Below are positions 46,215 to 58,396 of a stretch of DNA of 64,000 nt, piece after piece. Made by a program: the position numbers and the translations under genes. Each line of letters begins with the position of its first letter. Positions within the stretch are counted from its first letter, which is position 1. Under the pieces are notes generated by a model that did no database searches, was not told where the DNA came from, and saw nothing but the letters and a program-made list of their open reading frames with translations. The stretch is from Bolinopsis microptera (lineage: Eukaryota; Ctenophora; Tentaculata; Lobata; Bolinopsidae), in assembly GCF_026151205.1 (NCBI RefSeq), contig NC_087082.1, positions 14,169,365 through 14,233,364 on the forward strand. The letters are read 5' to 3'.

Positions 46215-49200
46215 ATGGTTGTAGCCGATGTGGTTCTAGATGAAAGCTGCAACTCTTGTGGAGTTCATCATAACCTGTCCAGAGTATCCACTATCTTACC
46301 TGTTGTCTCGGTTGATGATGCTTTAGAATTCTTGGTACAACTTTGTAGCGAACTAACAGATCAGGAAAAGCACAACGTGTGTAAGTTATGAAGTTTCATT
46401 CAATATCTAACTAATAATAATGATGTTACGTTTTTCTAAATATTTCAACAATTTCAATAAAATTTAGGAAAAAATGAGCGACTGAATATTAAAGGACCAG
46501 TTAACTGAAAAAAAAGTTATCCTCATATTTTGACAGATTGTGACAAATAGCAAACTAAGCAACGAGTCGAAATTCCTAAATCTCTAGCTGCTCTCTAACG
46601 CGTGTAATTAGCGTTTGTATTATTTTGGCGATGACGTCATAAAGTCCCTTGCGCGCACAGAGTAGCTCGTGAGACTGTATTTTACAGGTAGAAAATGGAC
46701 ATAATACAATGTTTCTCCCCCAAATAACTCGAAAAGTAAGTATTTTAGGGTACATGTTGCTTCATAAGTTGTATATAAACATGGCCATTCTGCACAATTT
46801 GCACTCATTCAAAAATCTGTAGGGCCTTCATAGCCCAATTTACGAGATGCCCATATTTTAGCATGATTTCTGGAACCGAAAATCAGTTTTTCGCCAATAA
46901 CTGAAAAAGTAAGCACTTTAAGGCATATGTTTGTTCGTAAGTCATATATTAGTATGCTAATTACGGTTCTTTTGCACCCTGTCTAAAGACTCTATCACGA
47001 TCCTATCGAAAATGGTCTCAGTACCACGCCCAAAATGGTTTTTGGCAAATTTCTCGAAAAGCAAGGATTTTAGGCCATGTGTTGCTCAGTAACTCCTATA
47101 TAAACATGCATATGCCGCTTGGTTTAAGCCTATTTAGAAGTCTCTAAGAGAAGCAAGGGGTCGGTTACGTTGTTGGGTCAATATGGGCGTGGCCCTCCTG
47201 GGTTTTCTCCACGGTCAAAAAATGTCTCCAAACGAAAATCGTTTATTTATAACTTCGGGAAGGTTTGTGCAAAGTTTCGTGAGTATTTGAGCATTTGCAG
47301 GTTCATTTCCATAAATGTCCATAAATGACTGGACTACACAACTTTAGAGTTAACTTTAGAGAAACTCTTAAGTCATTTATCTCAAATTAAGCTGTTAGTG
47401 TCCATGATCAACCTGTGGCGACAATGTTTAACGTGAAATGTAAAAATCAGGAGTAATATAAAAAGTGTATTTTTAGATTAAAGTGCTAGCTCATAGTTTT
47501 AGAATTGTATAGATTAGGTAACGTTGGTCGTTTAGCCATCTAACAATCGATCGTGCCGTAATATATGGCCAGAGAATAATAGGGTCTTGGAAATTCTATA
47601 GTTGTTCAGTGGGTCGATTGACTGAACACGTTTGCACTTGGTATTTAAACTTACCAGTAGTTTATTTATGTTATGTACCGATGATAATGCAATTAGGATA
47701 ACAACTAGGTAAGCCGTAAGTCTAATTCAAAACACACCGCACACCGTACACACCAATCAGTATAACTATTTGGTAGACCGGGTATTTTGGCGGGAATTCT
47801 GTTCCCACGGCACTGTTCTGATAGAAGCTACTTCTACTAATAATCCCAGAGGAACGGCCGTAAAGTAGCCAGACTTCTTGTCTCCTGTACTGGCTGACAC
47901 ATGTGGATTAAAGTTAGAAATTTCGCTATGATATAAATATAATTGCTCTCGGAATTGAACAAACTCCTACTTATCTAGATCCTTTCTAAATTCGTTAGAG
48001 TTTCATGGACTGGGGAAAAATAATCGGTACAGTCTCCCTGCTTGTGTAATTAAGCAATGAAAACAATCCAAAATTATCACATTATATGACATAAGTTGTA
48101 ATAGCAGAAACTTTCTAACCGTACATTCACCCGCCACTGTTCAAGAAATTATGTCACTGTTTAAAATCATGACGTGAGCACTGTACATACAATCAGCTAT
48201 TCCTTTAGTTAGGATGATAGCCAAAACTATAAGGATTTTGGAGAACTAGGGTAATAGTCATAATTCTAAAATTTGAGTGAGTTACACGTGTTTTATTGAC
48301 GATGATAAACATTTGCAATGTATTACGCTATGCAAGCGCGCACTGAGGGACTTTATGACGTCACGACGCCACAGCTTATTATTGCAATAACACGCGTTAC
48401 ACGTACGCTAGAGAATTGGTTCTTTCGGCGATACGATTCTTTACCAGTTTGTCACAGCTGATTTAAATCTTAGCCAAATTGGAGACTACAAATTTTTCAG
48501 TTAACTGGTCCTTTAATCACCAAATTATTCAAAAATATCATTGTGTGATTTAATTCGTTGTGTAAATTTGATTAAAATTCTATCTAATAAGCAAAAAACT
48601 ATATAAATCCTTTATTATGCTGTCTTTTATAAATCCTGATCTGTATTTAGGGAGTATACTGCAGACAGCAGAAAGCAAATACTTCAGACAGTACGTGCCA
48701 AAAGAAAGGGACTCCTTGGCAGGGCACAAGTTACAAATTGTGCTACAGTGGTTTAGATCTGATGAAACTGTATGTTATTTTAATCTTTCCATTCAAATTT
48801 GATATTTTTATCGAGCAGTCTGGAGAAAATGTATGATGGGAAAGAATTACCTCAGCTTTATTGACGTTTCTAAATATGGGTTCTCTCTAGGCAGTAACAA
48901 TAAAACTTAACTATTTTCACGATAAGTAGCAAATAGAACTTCAGCAAACCACGCTATTATCATATAACGTACATAGTAATTTAACTTCACAATTCTCATA
49001 AATGGTACTAATAAAACTCACCTTTATATTCCAGTAATTACTTTATTTAAACAAAATTAGGCATACAAAACTTCTCAATATCGTCACATTATTAGTGGCT
49101 GCCTGTGCAAATCCAGGAATTTAAACAATATATTATTTTCAGAAAGAGCCCCAGAGGTTGACCTTTATTCTAAAAGCTCTGTCTTATGTTGAGCAGAAAG

Positions 49201-52200
49201 TTCTGTACCTACTCAGAGATTTCCTTACACCATACAGTAAGTTATAAAATAATCAAATGCATAGATTAAAAATGATAGATTAAAAATGATAATTTTAAAG
49301 TATGAGACGGATGTTTACCTTGTTGAGTTTGTCAGAGCATCTTGTGGAACTATATCACTATAGTACTATAATGTAGATCCACTATGTGCCAAGCCCACTG
49401 ATCAAAGTGAGAATCCTAGTTGAGCGGTAATATTATAAAAAGAGCTGTTCTTTATTGGAGCATCTCCAATTTCCATGCTTTGCAGCTTGTTCAAATATAC
49501 CGTTAAAGTATTGATACTTGGTAATACAATACCCAATACCCTAACAAAACCAACCAGTTGCCATGGAGACTCACCCTGTCCCCAACAACGCTAATTTATA
49601 TTTGTGGGGTATTTGTGGAAATCTGGCAATCAATAAAACTGCTCTTCCGTCAAGTAGATAGTTGGTAAAATACCACGTGGGCTGATTTGTTAATTTCGAG
49701 AAAAACGTTTGGTTAAATTTATGTACGTAACTTTTTAGTGAATTGTTAGTTATCTGTCGCTCTTAGTAAGAGCCATTATTTACGAGGGAGCATGCTCATT
49801 TATTCTGACATCATATTTATAATTAGAAATCCACTACACAATTTACTGCCTAAAATGTAATGACACTAGCTTCACTGCTAATATCTATTGATGTAAGCTA
49901 ATTTTAGATGCTAATCAATGTAAAGGGTTTAAGTTAAATAGATAAATGGTGGGATAGAGGGGCACAATGTTCTGCGATCAAATTAACTTCCTTTTGGTCA
50001 GATCGTGTGATACATGTTAACGCATTTTGTGTTACCATGGCAACACACTTTGTAATATTACTGTGTAGCAGGCTGCAGGAACACAGGGATTTATAACACA
50101 CGCGTCTTTAATACTGCATACTGTAACCATGGCATTTTTTGGGAGCTTCATTAAGTTTAATTGCCGCATAGCTAATGTAAGAATGAAGCTAATGATAAAA
50201 CAACACTATCACTACCCAAACAAGGCACAAGTGAGCGTTTATTTCAGTATAATTGAAACTTGAGGCAATGAAGACGTGGGCAATGTAAGCTTAATATTTG
50301 TAATCAGTTTGTACTTTGACACTGTTTCTTTAAATACTCAACAAGTCTTTAATAATATCTAACTACAGGTGATCTGAAGAGTGAAGACGACTTTAAACCA
50401 GATGCTACTCACTGTCCCTGGTAAGTTCAGATGCTACTCACTGTCCCTGGTAAGTTCAGATGCTACTCACTGTCCCTAGTAAGTTCAGATGCTACTCACT
50501 GTCCCTGGTAAGTTCAGATGCTACTCACTGTCCCTGGTAAGTTCAGATGTTACTCACTGTCCCTGGTAAGTTCAGATGCTACTCACTGTCCCTGGTAAGT
50601 TCAGATGCTACTCACTGTCCCTGGTAAGTTCAGATGCTACTCACTGTCCCTGGTAAGTACAGATGCTACTCACTGTCCCTGGTAAGTTCAGATGTTACTC
50701 ACTGTCCCTGGTAAGTACAGATGCTACTCACTGTCCCTGGTAAGTTCAGATGTTACTCACTGTCCCTGGTAAGTTCAGATGCTACTCACTGTCCCTGGTA
50801 AGTTCAGATGCTACTCACTGTCCCTGGTAAGTTCAGATGCTACTCACTGTCCCTGGTAAGTTCAGATGCTACTCACTGTCCCTGGTAAGTTTTCAGATGC
50901 TACTCACTGTCCCTAGTAAGTTCAGATGCTACTCACTGTCCCTGGTAAGTTCAGATGCTACTCACTGTCCCTGGTAAGTTCAGATGTTACTCACTGTCCC
51001 TGGTAAGTTCAGATGCTACTCACTGTCCCTGGTAAGTTCAGATGCTACTCACTGTCCCTGGTAAGTTCAGATGTTACTCACTGTCCCTGGTAAGTTCAGA
51101 TGCTACTCACTGTCCCTGGTAAGTTCAGATGCTACTCACTGTCCCTGGTAAGTTCAGATGCTACTCACTGTCCCTGGTAAGTTCAGATGCTACTCACTGT
51201 CCCTGGTAAGTTCAGATGCTACTCACTGTCCCTGGTAAGTTCAGATGCTACTCACTGTCCCTGGTAAGTTCAGATGCTACTCACTGTCCCTGGTAAGTTC
51301 AGATGCTACTCACTGTCCCTGGTAAGTTCAGATGCTACTCACTGTCCCTGGTAAGTTCAGATGCTACTCACTGTCCCTGGTAAGTTCAGATGCTACTCAC
51401 TGTCCCTGGTAAGTTCAGATGCTACTCACTGTCCCTGGTAAGTTCAGATGCTACTCACTGTCCCTGGAAAGTTCAGATGCTACTCACTGTCCCTGGTTAG
51501 TTTACAACGCGGTGAGGGTGGGAGGGGAAGGTTTCAAAGGAAGAAACAATAAGGTTTTGAGGGAGGTTCATGTTTAAACAGTGCAATGTTTACAGGTCGG
51601 GACAATGGCCGTGTTTCTCGGAGAGAAGTGGGTGTGTGGACTTCATATCCCGGCTACCAGTTACCGTCTCTAAACTCATTCTCTGTTTTGTGGGGGTCAA
51701 CAACATTTGGGGTGCTAGGCTCGTTTCCAAACGCTGGTTAGTTATAAGAAAATGTAGATAAGAAAATGTAGATAAGATAATGTAGATATCAGATAAGTTA
51801 TCAGATACGAAAATTTAGATAATCAGTTTTCTAGCTGTTCTATTCTAAAATTAGTTGCTCGGACGAGACAACAGTAACTGACTGACCAGTGACCCCCCCC
51901 CCCCCCCCCCCCCCCCCCGACTGACTAACCCCACAAATCTGCAGGTACATGATAATAAAGGAAGTGTTGAGGGAGCACAAACAGTTTCAAGCGCACGTGT
52001 TCCGTTGCAGAGCGCTGCGCCCCGCCATGCGCAACGTCAACCCCACATTTGCTAACAAAGTGGCACTGTGTTTCACATCCGGGGTGTGCACCACTGGTCA
52101 CCCTTATGTCAGGTCTCTTCTTTTCCTTTTTTTACACAATTACTGTGCAATAAGTAGGGTTTAATTAGTTAGTTTTCACTTTTAATAAGTTAGATTATTG

Positions 52201-55200
52201 ATATTTGCTCTGTCATTTTGATATGATAAATATGTAGTTTAACAGATAAACTAGCAGTGAGGAAGAGCCGGGATCTACTAAGGTCATTCTAGAAGAAAGG
52301 AATGTGTACTGCGCGGCTTACCACGTGCATAATCTCTATAGATTCAAAGGTAATAACGATTACCATGAGACTTGAATTTTACCAATAATTGATGTGATCG
52401 TTTCATTATATTAGTACCACAGAGACTTTTTTTAAATAAGATAGTTGGTTGAATTATTAATTAATTATTAAATATTATATTAAAATTATATTAAAACTGA
52501 TTTAGGATATTCCAGATCCGCACAGACAGTTGCATTATTGTCGAGGCAAATATTTTGCTATTGGTTCAAATGATAGACGAATACACATAAGGTCCATGGA
52601 AACGGGTGAGCAGTAAATACCCAGTTCGTTTTTCGTTAATATCGTTAATTAAATGATTAGCTAATTATAAGAATGATTGCAGTATTCCCTCCTTATCTCG
52701 GATAACCTTATCTCAGGTAAGCTACACAAGACAATAATGGGGCATGCAGGTAGTATACAATCACTGTTGCTTATAGAGAAACTCAGAATAGTAATTTCAG
52801 GTTAGTAGTATAGAGTACAGCTATATATAGATATAACCATCAACCAAAGTCATTGTGTTTTGTGAATTATAATAACTATTAAGCGTACCAGACATTGCCA
52901 TTGAATAGTCAAACATTATGGTTACTGTGGTTACTGTGGTTACTATGGTTACTAAACACAATGGTACGGATATTGTTACAATACTTGTCACCAGGAAGTT
53001 ACGATCTGACGATCAGGGCGTGGTCAATAGAAACAGGGGCCTACCTGCGGTTGTGGAGGGGACACCGGGGAACTATATCCTGTCTAGATCACAACGACAC
53101 GTCAGTTACACTAATTATCAGTTTATTTAATAGTACAATCTACGTGATTACGTTTAATTACCTAACCATGTAATCAACTAATCGACTAATTAATATCGCT
53201 CTCAGTCTGCTGATATCTGGGGCTCGTGATAGTATGGTAAAGGTGTGGTATCTAATTAATATCGTTCTCAGTCTGCTGATATCTGGGGCTCGAGATAGTA
53301 TGGTAAAGGTGTGGTATCTAATTAATATCGTTCTCAGTCTGCTGATATCTGGGGCTCGTGATAGTATGGTAAAGGTCTGGTATCTGAAGAAGGCGATGAT
53401 AAAGCGCACTTTTCACCATCCCCGTCCCATTATATCAGTAAGGTTGCTCGGAGACAGAGCTGCTGTTGGTACAGAGTCACATCACTTATACTTGTGGGAC
53501 ATTAACCAGGGGACCAAATTAAAGGTATGTGGGACATTAACCAGGGGACCAAATTAAAGGTATGTGGGACATTAACCAGGGGACCAAATTAAAGGTATGT
53601 GGGACATTAACCAGGGGACCAAATTAAAGGTATGTGGGACATTAACCAGGGGACCAAATTAAAGGTATGTGGGACATTAACCAGGGGACCAAATTAAAGG
53701 TATGTGGGACATTAACCAGGGGACCAAATTAAAGGTGTGTGGAACATTAACCAGGGGACCAAATTAAAGGTATGTGGGACATTAACCAGGGGACCAAATT
53801 AAAGGTATGTGGGACATTAACCAGGGGACCAAATTAAAGGTATGTGGGACATTAACCAGGGGACAAAATTAAAGGTATGTGGGACATTAACCAGGGGACC
53901 AAATTAAAGGTATGTGGGACATTAACCAGGGGACTAAATTAAAGGTATGTGGGACATTAACCAGGGGACCAAATTAAAGGTATGTGGGACATTAACTAGG
54001 GGACCAAATTAAAGGTATGTGGGACATTAACCAGGGGACCAAATTAAAGGTATGTGGGACATTAACCAGGGGACCAAATTAAAGGTATGTGGGACATTAA
54101 CCAGGGGACCAAATTAAAGGTATGTGGGACATTAACCAACGGACCAAATTAAAGGTGGGTAAATTGGGAAAAAGGGATCCTTTTATCTATGTATATTGAG
54201 GGTCGTTCCCTTCTAGCTTTCGTCACGAGTGAGCTTTCGATTTTTTAAATGCAGAGTTTCTTGGGAGCTGGAAACCGACTTAGTTTGCAATGACAAGCCT
54301 AAGCTGTGCTGAAGAATTACGTTTAGATGAGCGAATAAAGATGTACAAAGTAGAGGACTTTTGAAAGATCCTAATATCCCCCAGGTTTTCAGCACTGTTG
54401 GTGCTGTATACTGTGTGAATATAACTCCACATTTCATAATGGGAGGAGCACACAATGTCATGTACATTTGGAACATGATATCTTTGAAGGAGGCCCCAAT
54501 GTTCACCCTTCCTCACCCAGGGTTTGTTATTTTTACTTTCTCTTTTCAGTTTTACTGCAGCTAAGGAAACAATTGGTTAAATTCATTATGTGTGGGATGT
54601 ATAAGATACTGTCCGTTTATAAAGGGTCAGTCACCCGTCACATACTATACAACTTAGACTCCCCTCCCCCAACTTTACACACAGCTATTGTGTGTATTCC
54701 TAGCCTTCTCTCCGTTACGATGGCTAACGACGATCTTATTAAATACCGATTCAAACCGATTGTCACATCAAAATATCTAAAACCATGTCAATCAGCGGTA
54801 CCTTGACTGGAGGCGGCGTCCTCCGAACCTGAATTCTATGATTATCCCGTGATCTATTTTGTACGCTGCGCGCGTCTTAAACCACGTTTTCTGCTTGCAG
54901 GCGTGTGTTATCAGTGCAGTATTGCTACGTGCGGTGTGTGACTGGGTGTGACGACGGAAAGATAAGAGTTTGGAGTTTGGTATCTGGAGACTGTATCAAG
55001 GTTATACGAGCCAATGCAAAGGGAGATCCCATCACAGCTCTGTTTGTAGATATTGATAGGTCAGTGACTGTTAACTATAAGATCCCTGTTACCACTATTA
55101 CTACCTCTATTACTACTGCTTTTAGTTAGCAGACAAGCTTTCGCTCATTAATTTGTTACTCCATCGCATCGTAAAAAATTGAAAAAATTGAAAAGGAGCG

Positions 55201-58200
55201 AAGACAGGTTGCTCTTTGTTCATATCATTGTTAAGGACCCATGTAAATTTCAAAAAATCAAGTTCCCACCTATTTCTCAACGGATTATCTGACAGGTTGG
55301 TGGTTAACACAACAAGTACTGTTATATCCCTCAACTTCATATCTACTACCTGGGATTACTGCTCTCAGAGGTTCTCCGAGGTAAGTTATCGTATCTTGTT
55401 ACGTATTCGTGTGTAAATTTGTAGTGATCCCGGGATCAATACAAATTTACACAAGAATACATTGCAACCATGCGACTCATAAAGAATATTCCAATCCGGA
55501 TTTTACATATCTTGTTACCATGGTTACTCAGTTACTTATATCGTTACCATCGTTATTGCTTATCTTGTAACCATGGTTAGTTATCCTCTTATTAACATGC
55601 GAACGTCTTGCATTGTTACCATGACAGCTGTGTGATCAAATCTTCAGCAAGAGGTGGCCAATACTTTAATCAATAAATTAGCTATATAATATAAATGTTA
55701 TAGTAATTATCTAGCTATGTGTCTACTGTACAGCACATTTCATAAAACTGCTGTCAGTTTTTTACCATTGCTAAGCAGTATTGTAGATTCTTTTATTCGT
55801 AAAATGTCATCTATGAACACAAGATAACAGCTGCAGATTACGTTTCATATTTTCAACCCTGACCAATTGCCCAGGAGTAATATTAAAGGGGGCAATATAA
55901 TCTAATGAACTATAACTAGATCTAATGATCTATAACTAGATAAAATAAGAACTTGTTTAGGAGAAGAGGCAGAGCCAAGAGGGGCCGGGAGATAACAAGA
56001 GGACGCTAAAAAGAAGATGTAAATCAGCTGTTCAGCTTAGAACACAGTCAGTAATAAGTCATTAGACAGTAGACACACTTTTAATTTATCATTACAAGCT
56101 GCACTAATTTTATACCTTACTATATTATCAATTCAGCCCACCATACTTAGTCTATCACATCTCATAGTACTGTCTTGCATAATATCACATTTTTGCTCAA
56201 TTCAGCACATATTTATTGCACTCTAAACGTCTGTCGGCCAATAGAGAAGTGTTTCTAGATCACGTGTTTTAGTAGGGACCAATGAGAAACACACAATTTC
56301 AGCATCAAGAACATGACGACAAATCTTTCTGGTCAGGGAGCAGTGAGGTACAGGCAATATGTTTTTATTTTATTCACTTTTGTTCGAGTTTTCTATAGAT
56401 GTGGATACTGGCGGGGAGGTGATCATTGTTTGTTTACGTTTTAGTGGCGCCTCCATTAAGCAGGTCAATACAAAATTTGCATCACATCTTCAACCTGCTT
56501 AATAGAGGCGCCACTAAAACGTAAACAAACAATGATCACCTCCCCGCCAGTATCCACATCTATTAGGTCCAGCATTATTATTCTTATTTGACCCTCTCAA
56601 ATTTCAGTAATAATGCAGTTTCTTCCCTTTCAAATTGATGCACAGCAAACTGGAAACTATAATTTACCCCACTTTCACCTTATGGCAGAGAACTATCAGA
56701 CTTCCAGAAGACTGGCGTAATGACAGGAACAGCTCCCGAACAATTCAGAACAGCTGTAGATACTAAAAGTGAGGTAGTGGAACAATACAGAACAACAACT
56801 GTGAATCCTAAAAGTGAGGAACCCACCGCCCCACGTGCACCGCCTCCGTCTCCCAGAGAACCTGAAAACATCAAGGTTAACTCTTCCTCCTACTTACTGC
56901 TTACACAGTTACACCGATCTGCTCCTTTTATTTTATTTTAACAAGGCTCACCCCGTGGCTATTCGCCTGATCACTTCGTTCGCCAGAGTGATGCAACGGC
57001 TTCCCGCCGTACTCACCAATTTGCAAAATTTAAAATAGGATTCACGACTCTGCTCTAATACACTTTTGTAGAAACTACCACCTAAATGCCTCCACTTTCA
57101 GACTACAGTTGTAGAAACGGCAACGAAGCAGATGTTGTTTGATGATGTATTCCAGAGGGGTCCCATCTCATACTGTGGTCTCATTAGTCGACCTAACACA
57201 GAGATACTCCACAGCACATCCTCAGGTAAAGCACTGGCAGAGCATTACCAGCAGAGCATCACCAGTAAACACTGGTAGTGCATTGGTAGTTACTCAGCTT
57301 AGTTTAAGTTCAGTAAAATCTTACCTAACTTGCTAGTCTCTTGCTCGTTTCTCTCCAGTGCATTGTTATTGTAGATCAAGAAGCTCGAAAAGAGCGCCGG
57401 GCATAGGGATAGGCGCGCTTGGTTGAGTACAATCATCTCCTACCGTTACAAATATGTGTTGTTATATTCCAGGGTAGTAACCACATAAAACACAGGTGGG
57501 AGAGAAGGCTGGAACACCACACAGTGCAAGACTACTCCTCCTAGAACTGCTACCATGGTAACAGGTCCTACTAGAGGACAGTACAATTCTGAGCAGCTCA
57601 AGAAGATGAAGTCCAAGAGACCAAGTTCAGCTCCGTTTGTCAGTGCTAGTCTCAGTGTCCACGGACACCTGCCTTCCTTCGCTACACGGCGTCCTAACAC
57701 TGCCTCTCTCATTCAACACAGAGTCAATGTAAGTGTAGAGTTAATGGCAAAATGTATCGTCTTCACTAAATCACTGACCAAGGATTTTAAATATTGTTAC
57801 AGAGGAGCCCTCGGGGTACGCATCATTTGATGTATTTCGAATCACTCCCTATGATCTGGTTTCATATCATCATTAATTAACTGACTCATTGGTCCCTGGG
57901 CAAATAGTCCATCCAACCTGTCAAATTTGTGTTCAGAAATTTTCATATTTGAAAATGGGACAGAAATTGGAAAAGCTTTCTGCGAGCTTCCTCCGACAGA
58001 AATAAAACTTCCAGCACCTCAATTGTGTCATATGCAGATGCCATCTATAGTTGACCAACTAATTGGTTGTGGGTGAGAAATTCAGTCAAAACTGTAAAAT
58101 TTCCGTCCTGGAAATTTCATCTTCAAAAACTGAGAATGGGACAATATTATTTTTCAATTTTTAAAATAATCACCCTAGTAAAACTAGTAAAACTTCAGGT

Positions 58201-58396
58201 AATGCCCGCAGAGCGGTGGCAGAGCACGTGGCAGAGGTTGCTATCGGACATTCCCGAGAAGACCCCTGAGGGGGTGATTAGGGTACAACAAAACATACCT
58301 CAACCAAACATTCCTCAACCAAACTCATCCCACTCTAACAACTACAAGGGGCCGGTGCGGAGACCGAAAACAGCAACTGCTAGAATCCGCTATTGA
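46215..58396 (+). CDS. FBXW10: F-box and WD40 repeat protein, FBXW10 ortholog (18 exons, complete)
   Basis: Exons: 46,215-46,380; 48,651-48,769; 49,143-49,236; 50,369-50,420; 51,596-51,736; 51,945-52,112; 52,258-52,349; 52,506-52,605; 52,717-52,800; 52,995-53,100; 53,338-53,524; 54,385-54,521; 54,901-55,059; 55,296-55,380; 56,689-56,875; 57,102-57,225; 57,496-57,728; 58,199-58,396. About 810 aa. N-terminal Cys motif (CNSCGVHHNLSRVS), F-box (DFISRLPVTVSKLIL...LVSKRW), a VNPTFANKV and EERNVYCAAYHV linker typical of FBXW10, then WD repeats (GHAGSIQSL, ISGSYDLTIRAW, GHRGTISCL, ARDSMVKVW, DDGKIRVW). F-box proteins bring substrates to SCF ubiquitin ligases; WD repeats bind the substrate. Phases agree except at 52,349/52,506 and 55,380/56,689. 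Three exon-intron boundaries carry minisatellites made of the boundary itself. A poly(A) signal candidate lies at 58,949. Confidence 0.88.
46493..48512. mobile_element. 2.0-kb TTAA-flanked transposon (Kolobok/piggyBac-like ends) in FBXW10 intron 1
   Basis: AGGACCAGTTAACTGAAAAA at the left is mirrored by TTTTTCAGTTAACTGGTCCT at the right, flanked by TTAA on both sides (46,489-46,492 and 48,513-48,516). The inverted similarity extends patchily inward (TGACGTCATAAAGTCCCTTGCGCGC at about 46,631 against GCGCGCACTGAGGGACTTTATGACGTCA at about 48,335). Inside are three diverged copies of a roughly 165-bp unit (about 46,710, 46,870 and 47,035), each with AACTCGAAAAGTAAG-like sequence and GTTGCTCAGTAACTCCTATA-like sequence. 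No transposase frame; non-autonomous. TTAA duplications are used by piggyBac and Kolobok; the AGG start favours Kolobok. Confidence 0.88.
50398..51498 (+). repeat. 29-bp minisatellite made of the FBXW10 exon 4 donor (about 38 copies)
   Basis: The unit CAGATGCTACTCACTGTCCC + TGGTAAGTT starts within exon 4 (exonic end ...CACTGTCCCTG) and includes the strong donor TG|GTAAGT. Copies are nearly identical from the exon to 51,497. Each unit therefore reads as a 19-nt exon-like piece followed by a 10-nt GTAAGTTCAG, giving about 38 consecutive consensus 5' splice sites at the start of intron 4. Confidence 0.95.
51596..51736 (+). CDS. FBXW10: FBXW10 F-box exon
   Basis: Encodes SGQWPCFSERSGCVDF, then ISRLPVTVSKLILCFVGVNN and IWGARLVSKRW. 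The LP-x5-L-x-L-CF ... VSKRW pattern is the F-box, which binds SKP1. It joins the preceding exon through a split Trp codon (TG|G), which requires use of the first, not a decoy, copy of the donor in the 29-bp array. A C-run of about 23 bases lies in the next intron (51,893-51,918). Confidence 0.88.
52506..55380 (+). CDS. FBXW10: FBXW10 WD40 propeller exons
   Basis: Seven exons encode successive WD repeats: YFAIGSNDRRIHIRSMETG; GHAGSIQSLLLIEKLRIVIS; GSYDLTIRAWSIETGAYL with GHRGTISCLDH; LLISGARDSMVKVWYL; HHLYLWDINQGTKLK; IMGGAHNVMYIWNM; GCDDGKIRVWSLVSGDCIKV; and RLVVNTTSTVISLNF. The order and spacing match FBXW10, including the C-terminal 'DGKIRxxxxxxGxCxKVxxANxxGDP' repeat. The entry exon at 52,506 is in a frame one base off from the preceding exon as drawn. 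Confidence 0.85.
53190..53403 (+). repeat. 66-bp triplication of the FBXW10 exon 11 acceptor and exon start
   Basis: Three copies start near 53,206, 53,272 and 53,338. Each holds a TTCTCAG acceptor, the exonic codons LLISGARDSMVKVWYL and an intron-like AATTAATATCG spacer. 66 is a multiple of three and the frame stays open through all copies, so splicing to the first or second acceptor would add one or two extra WD strands in frame. Confidence 0.93.
53491..54155 (+). repeat. 35-bp minisatellite made of the FBXW10 exon 11 donor (about 18 copies)
   Basis: The unit GTATGTGGGACATTAACC + AGGGGACCAAATTAAAG begins as the last 29 exonic bases (WDINQGTKLK) plus the donor AAG|GTATGT and repeats to about 54,155 with few substitutions. 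It presents about 18 tandem copies of the 5' splice site at the start of intron 11. Confidence 0.95.
54156..54384. other. Remainder of FBXW10 intron 11
   Basis: Ordinary AT-rich intron after the 35-bp array. Ends in CCCCCAG. Confidence 0.5.
56395..56563. repeat. 71-bp near-perfect inverted repeat (hairpin) in FBXW10 intron 14
   Basis: The arms 56,395-56,465 and 56,493-56,563 match with one mismatch, separated by a 27-base loop. They contain ATACTGGCGGGGAGGTGATC and GTTTTAGTGGCGCCTC. Transcribed, this would be a long stable hairpin. It is not bounded by an obvious target duplication. Confidence 0.93.

Noticed and set aside
50380..51500. CRISPR-like array (29-bp regular repeat)
   Set aside because: There are no unique spacers; the units are contiguous, and the locus is inside a eukaryotic intron.
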